Assembly (NCBI GenBank): GCA_947589015.1
Contig: CANPZF010000008.1
Span: forward strand, 1-64,000
Direction: 5' to 3'
Length of the DNA stretch: 64,000 nt
Source: an uncultured Clostridia bacterium
GTDB lineage: Bacteria > Bacillota > Clostridia > TANB77 > CAG-508
Position numbers and translations under genes: made by a program. Shown one piece after another: positions 57,153-64,000 of this stretch. The first letter of the stretch is position 1. Each line of letters opens with the position of its first letter. The notes beneath the pieces are model-generated. The model ran no database searches. It was not told where the DNA came from and was given only the letters and a program-made list of their open reading frames with translations.

Positions 57153-59693
57153 ATGGATAAAGATGAAAAAATAAAAGAACTAAAAAAACAATGTTTACAA
57201 TGCAATGGTTTAAATGAAATAAGAAAAATCTTATTTGAAATTACTAAATTAAAAGATAATGCAAAAAATGTAACTGGTATTGCACAAAATGCAGTAGATG
57301 AATTTACTAGAAATGAAATTATAAAAATATGTCAAAATATTAATCCAAATGAAAAAACAGAATTAATAAAAACTCTAAATTTATCAAAAATCACATTTGA
57401 AGAAGTTTTATCTATATTTGATAAAGCTAATTTGTTACAAGCTATAAAAGAATTTAATGTGCGAGTCACTAAAGAAAATTTGCAAGATATAGAAGAAAAA
57501 TCGAGTAGTAATGAAGATAGAAAATTTATAGAACTCTTAATAGATTCTAATATTTCTGAACCACAGACTATAACGGAAATAGTATTAAAAAATTTTAAAG
57601 AAGATAAACTAATTGAAATTATTAAAGATTATAATTTAAAATTAGATTCAGAACAATTACAAAAGGTAATTAATCAAAGTAAAAAATTGAAACCTCAGCA
57701 ACAAGATTTTATTGAAAAAGTTTCATTTTTGGCTAAAAAAAATGATGAAATATCAAATACTATAAATTATAAAATACTAAATGAAAAATTTAAAGGACTT
57801 GAAAAGTATTTACCAATAATAACTTGTCATCCATCTATTCAAGAATCAATAATCAATTTAAATGATAAACAATATCAAGTATTTCAAACATGTTTAGATT
57901 ACTATTCAGATATAACACCAGATTGGACACCAGTAGCTGCTGGAATGTTAAAAAACCTTTCTCAATACACAAAATTAATTAATACATTAGATGAAAAAAG
58001 TTTTACAACTCCTGAAAAAATAGCTTTATTAACAAAAGTAGTATCTGAACCAAATTATTTTTCAATTGAAAATATTGAAGATTATTTAGAAAAAAGAAAT
58101 CAAGTATGTAGTGAAATTTTAGAAAATCCAAATAGTGAAAGTCTACAAGTAAATGAATATTTAAAAAATTTATCTGAAATTGATAAGGTAAAATTTGCAA
58201 TGTTAGAGCAAAATTATGGTATAAGCTTGTATCAAGCACAAGAACTAGTAAAAAAATTTGCATATGATATACATACATTAACAAATACACCAAAATCAGA
58301 AAAATATAATAGATTAATACAAAATTTAAAATTTATTTGCAATTGTCAAGATACAAAAGAATTAGCTATATATAAAAATAATCCATCTAATGTTGTTTTA
58401 AATGCAAATTTAATAGAAAGAGAGCTAAAAGATGAATATGACAGAGAATATAGAGAAAAATTATATAGACCAAATGATAGAGATTTATTATCACAAGAAG
58501 AAATGCAAAAATATTTATTAGGAGAAACAGAAGATGGAATTTCTTTTTATTTAGCAGGAAAATCAAATAACGGAAATTTTTTTATGGAGTCACATGCTCC
58601 AGGTGCAGTATATGGAGATGATTTAATAGCTAAGCAACAATACCAAACAGCATGGAATAAACCTAAAATGCAATCGCAAGCATTTTGTACTCATTTAACA
58701 AGTAATCAAATGTTACTTTCTAATATAAAAAATGTTGAATATGGATTTTATAATTATGAAAATGGTTCATTAAGAGCTGCTGGATATGAAGATATATCTT
58801 CTGACTATACACATTTTACAGGATTTACTGATAATGATGAAAAAATTTCATCAATGCAACAAAGAATAGACCATACAAGAAATAATGATGAAAGCGATAG
58901 GGCTAGAATATTGCCAGATGGAACCAAAAGACAACCAGATTATGTAAGATTACTAAAAAGTAGACATTTAGAACATTTACCTAAAGACAATTTAGCACAT
59001 CCAAAAAACAAATTAAAAAATGCAAAAATAGTAGCTAAACAATTTGGAATACCAATAGTAATTATTGATCAAGATAAATGTACAAAGCAAGAAAATGATA
59101 TAATAAGAAATATGCTAAAAGAGTTTGAAAAAACAAAAAATCCAGAATTAATATCTACTATAATAACAAGATTTGAAAATAACAGAATAGGAAATTTGTG
59201 GAATAATATAGATTTTTCTATTGATTCAAATTCTAAAACAGATGAGTTTGGAAAATCAATAATTACTAGAAACGAAATGTTAATCGAATTAATAAACACT
59301 ATTGAAAAATCTTCTAATAGACAACAATTACAAAATTTATATAAAAGTTTAAATGATGCTATTGTGAATGAAGTTAGTAAATTTAAGCACCCAGGATATA
59401 AAATATTAAATGATGAAGGAATTCCTATAGTACAAAAAGAACCAATAAAAATTGAAGAATATTTTGGAATGAAACGAAATAAAGAAAATGGAAAGTTTAT
59501 TCCAGAAACTGCTATTTCTTCTTATGAAAAATTTATGCAACTGAGAAGTAAATGTAACGAATTTTTATTTTCGGAACAAGAAATAGGCACTATTAATATG
59601 CCTACAAAGAATAAAGATAGTGCAAAAAAACAAGTATATAATGATGAATTTACATTACAACAAGCACAAGTAAAAGATAATCAATTAGAGTAA
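57153..59693 (+). CDS. Large unknown protein of the accessory region, 846 residues
   Basis: No signal peptide or membrane span. About residues 1-400 are mostly helical and repeat-like (LKKQCLQCNGLNEIRKILFE, several LNLSKI/LIDSNIS-type helices). Residues 420-640 form a distinct domain with conserved-looking blocks such as GISFYLAGKSNNGNFFMESH, TAWNKPKMQSQAFCTHL and SRHLEHLPKDNLAH. Residues 610-640 read AKQFGIPIVIIDQDK, a possible nucleotide- or ADP-ribose-type fold. It has the look of an effector or toxin-like protein with its small partner upstream. No family is recognised. Confidence 0.7.
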   Translation: MDKDEKIKELKKQCLQCNGLNEIRKILFEITKLKDNAKNVTGIAQNAVDEFTRNEIIKICQNINPNEKTELIKTLNLSKITFEEVLSIFDKANLLQAIKEFNVRVTKENLQDIEEKSSSNEDRKFIELLIDSNISEPQTITEIVLKNFKEDKLIEIIKDYNLKLDSEQLQKVINQSKKLKPQQQDFIEKVSFLAKKNDEISNTINYKILNEKFKGLEKYLPIITCHPSIQESIINLNDKQYQVFQTCLDYYSDITPDWTPVAAGMLKNLSQYTKLINTLDEKSFTTPEKIALLTKVVSEPNYFSIENIEDYLEKRNQVCSEILENPNSESLQVNEYLKNLSEIDKVKFAMLEQNYGISLYQAQELVKKFAYDIHTLTNTPKSEKYNRLIQNLKFICNCQDTKELAIYKNNPSNVVLNANLIERELKDEYDREYREKLYRPNDRDLLSQEEMQKYLLGETEDGISFYLAGKSNNGNFFMESHAPGAVYGDDLIAKQQYQTAWNKPKMQSQAFCTHLTSNQMLLSNIKNVEYGFYNYENGSLRAAGYEDISSDYTHFTGFTDNDEKISSMQQRIDHTRNNDESDRARILPDGTKRQPDYVRLLKSRHLEHLPKDNLAHPKNKLKNAKIVAKQFGIPIVIIDQDKCTKQENDIIRNMLKEFEKTKNPELISTIITRFENNRIGNLWNNIDFSIDSNSKTDEFGKSIITRNEMLIELINTIEKSSNRQQLQNLYKSLNDAIVNEVSKFKHPGYKILNDEGIPIVQKEPIKIEEYFGMKRNKENGKFIPETAISSYEKFMQLRSKCNEFLFSEQEIGTINMPTKNKDSAKKQVYNDEFTLQQAQVKDNQLE

Positions 59694-59825
59694 TATAAAA
59701 AAATATAATAAAAAATAACATAAAGAAAAAATTTATGAAATGACCCTGATAGCAAGGTATCTAACCTTGCGTTTTTTATGAAAAAATGCTAAAATATTAA
59801 ATAGTTTTAAATAATTTTAAATATA

Positions 59826-59937
59826 AAGTTTGTGACCGAATTCGTGTAACTGCTATTTATGTTTACTAAAATAATAAAAAAAGCGAACAAATTACACGAA
59901 TTTTTGGTTAATAGTTGTCGTTTTTATCGGTCACAAA
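59826..59937. repeat. Right copy of the 24-base repeat plus inverted partner
   Basis: 59826-59849 repeats 54858-54881 exactly. About 40 bases later the two halves return in reverse complement, TTACACGAATT at 59892 and CGGTCACAAA at 59928-59937, just before the uvrB ribosome binding site. It is a likely recombination end of the accessory insertion. Confidence 0.65.
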
Positions 59938-59947
59938 GGGAGGAAAA

Positions 59948-61914
59948 ATGTTCAAATTAGTATCAAATTATAAGCCAACTGGTGACCAGCCAGAAGCAAT
60001 TGAATATTTATCCAATGGAATAAAAGAAGGTAAGAAATTCCAGACACTTCTAGGAGTTACAGGCTCACGGAAAAACATTCACTATGGCAAATATCATTCA
60101 AAAAGTACAAAAACCAACACTTGTTTTAGCACACAATAAAACACTAGCTGGACAACTTTATAGTGAATTCAAAGAGTTTTTCCCTCGGCAATAACGTGGA
60201 ATACTTTGTGTCATATTATGACTATTATCAACCAGAAAGTTATATTCCTTCAACAGATACATATATAGAAAAAGATTCTTCAGTTAATGATGAAATAGAT
60301 AAACTAAGACATTCGGCAACATTATCATTATTTGAAACTAGAGATGTAATAATTGTAGCATCTGTTTCATGTATATATGGTTTAGGAGATCCAATAGATT
60401 ATCAGGAAATGATGCTATCTTTAAGACCAGGAATGAATAAATCTAGAGATACAATATTAAGAAAGCTAATATCAATGCAATATACAAGAAATGAAATAGA
60501 TTTTAAAAGAGGAACATTTAGAGCAAAAGGAGATATAGTTGAAATATATCCTTCAGACCAATCTGAATCGGCAGTAAGAGTAGAATTCTGGGGAGACGAA
60601 ATTGAAAAAATAACAGAAATAAATCCATTAACAGGTAAACCAATAGGAAATAGAAGACATATATTAATTTCTCCAGCATCACATTATGTAACAACTAAGG
60701 ACAAGATGGAAAGAGCAATAGTTACAATAGAAAAAGAAATGGAGGAAAGAGTAAAATATTTTAAAGATAATAACAAATTAATTGAAGCACAAAGAATAGA
60801 AGAAAGAACAAACTTTGATATTGAAATGATGAAGGAAACAGGATTTTGTTCTGGAATTGAAAATTATTCAAGACATATTAGTGGAAGAGAAGAAGGAAGC
60901 CCACCATATACATTATTTGATTATTTTCCAGATGATTTTTTATTGTTAATAGATGAATCACATGCTACAATACCTCAAGTAAAAGCAATGTATAATGGAG
61001 ATAGAGCCAGAAAAGAATCTTTAGTAAATTATGGATTTAGATTACCATCAGCATTTGACAATAGACCTTTAAAATTTGAAGAATTTGAGCAAAGAATAAA
61101 TCAAGTTATTTTTGTAAGTGCAACACCAGCAGAATACGAAAAAGAACATTCACAAGAAAACGTAGTGGAACAGATAATAAGACCAACAGGATTGTTAGAT
61201 CCCAAAATAGAAGTAAAACCTGTAACAAATCAAATAGATGATTTACTAGAACAAATTAGAATAAGAGTTGAAAAAAAACAAAGAGTTTTAGTAACAACCT
61301 TAACAAAAAAAATGGCAGAGGATTTAACGGAATATTTAAAAAGCTTAGATATAAAAGTAAATTATATACATTCAGATACAAAAGCACTTGAAAGAATGGA
61401 AATAATTAGAAATTTGCGTATGGGGGAATTTGATGTACTAGTAGGAATTAATCTGTTAAGAGAAGGATTAGACATTCCAGAAGTATCTCTAGTAGCAATT
61501 TTAGATGCAGATAAAGAAGGATTTCTTCGTTCTGAAAGATCATTAATACAAACTATAGGAAGAGCTGCAAGAAATACTGAAGGAACAGTTATTATGTATG
61601 CAGATGAATTAACTGAAAGTATGGAAAAGGCAATCTCTGAAACAAATAGAAGAAGAAAAATACAAGAACAATATAATATAGAACATGGAATTACGCCAAA
61701 AACTATAAATAAATCTATACGAGATTCAATAAAGGCTACAACTGTAGAAGATATAAGTGTAGAATATAAACTAGAAAAAGAGCAAGACGTTAAAGAAACT
61801 ATATCTAATTTAACTGATGAAATGTTAAAATATGCAGCTGAAATGGAATTTGAAAAGGCAGCAGAATTACGTGATAAAATTAGAGAACTTGAAAAACTAA
61901 TAGAAAAAGATTAA
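59948..61914 (+). CDS. uvrB: Excinuclease ABC subunit B, read through two +1 shifts at CGG
   Basis: Loads at DNA damage with UvrA and recruits UvrC in nucleotide excision repair. The start is ATG 59948 after GGGAGG. The frame meets CGG at 60068-60070 inside the Walker A motif (GVTGS-GKT) and again at 60186-60188 (FFP-GNNVEYF). Skipping both Cs gives a continuous protein of about 654 residues, the normal length. DESHATIPQ, the QTIGRAARN helicase motif, the beta-hairpin region [20 protein letters not shown] and the C-terminal UVR helices are intact. The ORF track shows only 60163-61914, from a false GTG start. A partial copy lies at 54468. Confidence 0.93.
60068..60070 (+). other. First CGG +1 frameshift site in uvrB
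   Basis: TCA C GGA AAA ACA gives the Walker A SGKT. The zero frame TCA CGG AAA AAC leaves the family sequence and stops at 60139. Confidence 0.85.
60186..60188 (+). other. Second CGG +1 frameshift site in uvrB
   Basis: In the frame set by the first shift, CCT CGG CAA TAA would stop. CCT C GGC AAT AAC gives PGNNVEYF and leads into the long ORF. Confidence 0.85.
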
Positions 61915-61920
61915 ATAAAA

Positions 61921-61955
61921 AAGAAAGTTAGTATTTATATTAACTTTCTTTTTCA
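61921..61955. terminator. Bidirectional terminator after uvrB
   Basis: GAAAGTTA at 61923-61930 pairs with TAACTTTC at 61941-61948, with A-rich and T-rich flanks, between convergent genes. Confidence 0.8.
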
Positions 61956-61959
61956 TATA

Positions 61960-62436
61960 TTAAGCATTTGTTGTATTTTTAGCAGCTGGTCCAACATATG
62001 TTGCACTACCAAAACCAAGAATCATAGTAAAGATTGGTTGTAAGAAGATAAGTCCAACTGTAAATCCTGTGCCTTTTCCAAATGATTTTGCTAAATAAAT
62101 TGCTTGGAATATTGATAATACTAAAACAGCTATCCAACCTATAAAAGGAATTATTGCTGCGAAGTAAACAAGCAAAAGCCAAGGAGAAAGACCACAAATT
62201 TTGAATAATATTACTACATTGTAAATAGGAATAATAGACTTCCAACCTTTTTCACCAGCTTTAGAAAACATTTTCCACAATCCAATTATTTCAAGAATAG
62301 CAACAACAAGAACGATTATTGAATATGTGGCTAATGCAGACATTATAGCTGCTACTGCTAAATCATCAGAAACACCATATGCTGCAGAATCCATACCTCT
62401 AGCGTATGATGAAATATCATAAGTACTGTAGTTCAT
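61960..62436 (-). CDS. DUF5684-type membrane protein
   Basis: 158 residues on the minus strand with four membrane spans. The block WKMFSKAGEKGWKSIIPIYNVVILFKICG is the DUF5684 signature, also found in some signal-peptidase-associated proteins. The function is unknown. The start codon is complementary to 62434-62436, with AAAGGAGGGG upstream. It is divergent from nuoE and convergent with uvrB. Confidence 0.8.
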   Translation of the reverse strand: MNYSTYDISSYARGMDSAAYGVSDDLAVAAIMSALATYSIIVLVVAILEIIGLWKMFSKAGEKGWKSIIPIYNVVILFKICGLSPWLLLVYFAAIIPFIGWIAVLVLSIFQAIYLAKSFGKGTGFTVGLIFLQPIFTMILGFGSATYVGPAAKNTTNA

Positions 62437-62526
62437 AAAAACCCCTCCTTTTATCTTAACAAGTATATTTTTACATTATTAAGAGAAATTGTCAAGACAT
62501 AAAACGACAAAATTCTAAAAAAAACG

Positions 62527-62555
62527 TTGTATAAAAAAAAATGGTTTGATATAAT
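62527..62555 (+). promoter_or_regulatory. Promoter of nuoE
   Basis: TTGTAT at 62527-62532 and TATAAT at 62550-62555 with a 17-base spacer, about 43 bases before the start codon. Confidence 0.65.
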
Positions 62556-62597
62556 TAAATTAGTTTGTAATATATATTATTAAAAGGAGGAATTTTT

Positions 62598-63104
62598 ATG
62601 CAAGAAGATAATGTAAATAATGAATCATGTACTTGTAACTGCAATAAAAAAGATGAATTTTTAGAAGGACTTTTAAATACTTATAAGCCAATAAAAGATA
62701 ATTTAATACAAATGTTAAATGAAGTTCAAGAACATTATGGATATGTACCTCAATATGTACAAAAAGAACTATCAGAATTTTTGAATATTCCATTAGCAGA
62801 GATTTATGGAGTAATTACATTTTACTCAAGATTCACATTAAAGCCAAAAGGAAAATATGCAATTTCAGTTTGTCTAGGCACAGCATGTTTTGTAAAAGGC
62901 TCAAGAAAAATAATGGATAGATTAACAGAGAAATTAGGAATAGGACCAGGTGAAACAACAGCAGATGGAAAATTTTCTATAGATGAAACCAGATGTGTAG
63001 GAGCTTGTGGTTTAGCACCAGTTTTTACTGTAAATGGAGAAGTTTATGGAAAAGCCACGGTTCAAAAACTAGATGAAGTACTAGATGAACTAATGAATAA
63101 ATAA
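62598..63104 (+). CDS. nuoE: NuoE/HydC-type [2Fe-2S] subunit of an NADH-linked complex
   Basis: 168 residues, thioredoxin-like ferredoxin. The cluster cysteines are visible in CLGTACFVKGS and CVGACGLAPV. The helical first half has EVQEHYGYVPQYVQKELSEFL and YGVITFYSRF. An unusual CTCNCN stretch lies near the N-terminus. With the next gene it forms the NuoEF/HydCB pair that passes electrons between NADH and iron-sulfur centres, in clostridia commonly in electron-bifurcating hydrogenase. The next subunit lies outside the window. Confidence 0.92.
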   Translation: MQEDNVNNESCTCNCNKKDEFLEGLLNTYKPIKDNLIQMLNEVQEHYGYVPQYVQKELSEFLNIPLAEIYGVITFYSRFTLKPKGKYAISVCLGTACFVKGSRKIMDRLTEKLGIGPGETTADGKFSIDETRCVGACGLAPVFTVNGEVYGKATVQKLDEVLDELMNK

Positions 63105-63110
63105 AATAAG

Positions 63111-63145
63111 AAAGGAGGATATGTTAGCTTTTAAAGACTAACATA
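63111..63145 (+). promoter_or_regulatory. RBS-hairpin-start module upstream of nuoF
   Basis: AAAGGAGG at 63111-63118, ATGTTAG at 63121-63127, a 10-base loop and CTAACAT at 63138-63144. The start codon is at 63158, 39 bases after the ribosome binding site, the same gap as in fabG. The mini-ORF ATG TTA GCT TTT AAA GAC TAA is also open. Confidence 0.7.
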
Positions 63146-63157
63146 AAAACTGTTAAT

Positions 63158-64000
63158 ATGAAAACTATTGATGAAATTCATGAAATTAGAATTCAAAAAA
63201 GAAAAGAATTAGAATTAAGAATAAATACAAATGCAGACACAAGAGAAAAGCATATTTTGGTGTGTCATGGAACAGGATGTACATCTTCTAAATCACCTCA
63301 AATTCTAGAAAATTTTAGAAGAATAATAGAGGAAAAAGGATTGGAAAATGTAAGAGTTATAAAAACAGGATGTTTTGGATTATGTGCTAAAGGACCAATT
63401 GTTATAATAAGACCAGAAGACACATTTTATGCGATGGTAACTCCAGAAGATTGTGAAGAAATAATTCAAACACATATTATTGAAGGAAATAGAGTAGAAA
63501 GACTATTATGCAAAGATATAGATGGAACAAAAGTAAATAGTTTAGATGAACTTACTTTTTATAAAAAACAAAAAAGGATTGCATTGAAAAACTGTGGAGT
63601 TATAAATCCAGAAAATATAGATGAATATTTGGCATTTGATGGATATTTAGCATTAGAAAAAGTATTAAAAGAGATGACAGCAGAACAAGTAATTGAAACA
63701 ATAACAAAATCAGGACTTCGTGGACGTGGAGGAGCAGGATTCCCTACAGGTAAAAAATGGGAACTAACAAAAGCATCTCAAGATAGTCAAAAATATGTAG
63801 TATGTAATGCAGACGAGGGAGATCCAGGAGCTTTTATGGACAGAAGTATACTAGAAGGAGATCCACATAGTGTTTTAGAAGCAATGGAAATTGCAGGATA
63901 TACAATAGGTGCAAATAAAGGATTTATATATGTAAGAGCAGAATATCCAATTGCTGTAAAAAGACTTCAGACAGCAATAAATCAAGCAAGAGATTATGGA
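63158..64000 (+). CDS. nuoF: NuoF/HydB-type flavoprotein subunit (partial, runs off the window)
   Basis: 281 codons are open to the edge. The N-terminal [2Fe-2S] thioredoxin-like domain (CHGTGCTSSKS, then TGCFGLCAKGP) is the extension found in HydB and related NADH-binding subunits rather than in E. coli NuoF. The FMN/NADH core begins RGRGGAGFPTGKKWE and CNADEGDPGAFMDRSILEGDPH. It oxidises or reduces NAD(H) through FMN. It is not in the ORF track because it lacks a stop in the window. The gene relies on the hairpin module for its ribosome binding site. Confidence 0.92.
   Translation, partial: MKTIDEIHEIRIQKRKELELRINTNADTREKHILVCHGTGCTSSKSPQILENFRRIIEEKGLENVRVIKTGCFGLCAKGPIVIIRPEDTFYAMVTPEDCEEIIQTHIIEGNRVERLLCKDIDGTKVNSLDELTFYKKQKRIALKNCGVINPENIDEYLAFDGYLALEKVLKEMTAEQVIETITKSGLRGRGGAGFPTGKKWELTKASQDSQKYVVCNADEGDPGAFMDRSILEGDPHSVLEAMEIAGYTIGANKGFIYVRAEYPIAVKRLQTAINQARDYG

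Noticed and set aside
7579-60188. Random pseudogenes or ordinary sequencing errors as the cause of all the frameshifts
   Set aside because: Every break has the same form (extra C before a GGN codon in frame), hits essential genes, and I saw no breaks of other kinds in host genes. A systematic artefact cannot be excluded without reads, so it stays as the stated alternative.
7579-60188. CGG reassigned to glycine (three-base reading)
   Set aside because: Reading CGG as a three-base glycine codon leaves the downstream frame wrong; only a +1 step restores the proteins.
60163-61914. ORF-track start of uvrB at GTG 60163
   Set aside because: It lacks the Walker A region and has no ribosome binding site; ATG 59948 with two shifts gives the full protein.

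Overview
The window reads as a chromosome segment of a very low-GC, Gram-positive, anaerobic member of the Clostridia, probably a gut commensal known mainly from assemblies. The reasons are strong AGGAGG-type ribosome binding sites, ChW repeats, an acc/fab operon ending in FabI, a NuoE/HydB-type flavin module, a BlaI/M56 pair, and A/T-ending codons. Nearly everything is on the plus strand; only two small membrane-protein genes are on the minus strand.

Layout. 1-1926: the end of an unknown gene, guaB and a one-segment membrane peptide. 2063-5775: a GT2 glycosyltransferase behind a BlaI-like promoter/operator, and a secreted ChW-repeat M14 peptidase. 5776-7838: a hairpin-rich region with a TnpB-like gene whose RuvC catalytic residues appear changed. 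7839-20000: a surface polysaccharide cluster with initiating sugar transferase, glycosyltransferases, epimerase, acyltransferase, Wzy-like polymerase, pyruvyltransferase, Wzx-like flippase, and a MenD-like ThDP enzyme with an SDR. 20295-29387: the fatty-acid operon fabH-D-G-F-accB-fabZ-accC-D-A-fabI. 29388-29996: a roughly 440-nt inverted-repeat element. 29997-35919: recJ, relA, an MBL hydrolase and hisS. 36639-43993: trxA, a hydrolase and a mecI/mecR1/mecA-like regulatory and PBP block. 44228-53513: DUF362, a papain-like and an amidohydrolase-like protein, metG, a polysaccharide deacetylase, a large unknown and a GH25/LysM lysozyme. 53750-59940: tRNA-Leu and an accessory insertion with plasmid-type remnants, a toxin-antitoxin pair and a large unknown protein, bounded by a partial copy of uvrB. 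59948-64000: uvrB, a DUF5684 protein, nuoE and a partial nuoF/hydB.

The main observation is a systematic +1 frameshift at CGG. In fabG, relA, uvrB (two sites), a GH25 lysozyme, the tnpB-like gene, a membrane protein and the partial uvrB copy (two sites), the frame is broken by one extra C directly before a glycine codon, so an in-frame CGG appears. Skipping that C restores the conserved protein each time. By eye I found no CGG used as an ordinary arginine codon in any host-like gene, although CGG in other phases is common. The only exception is a foreign-looking 72-codon ORF at 54071. This fits an unassigned or hungry CGG codon at which ribosomes move +1 and read GGN as glycine. A systematic sequence artefact is the main alternative.

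Other patterns the genes do not explain: a repeated module of ribosome binding site, ATGTTAG/CTAACAT hairpin and start codon before three genes; two BlaI-like promoter/operators 36 kb apart; two large REP/BIME palindromes and a matching REP unit inside the accC coding sequence; and a 158-nt hairpin repeat present three times after genes.
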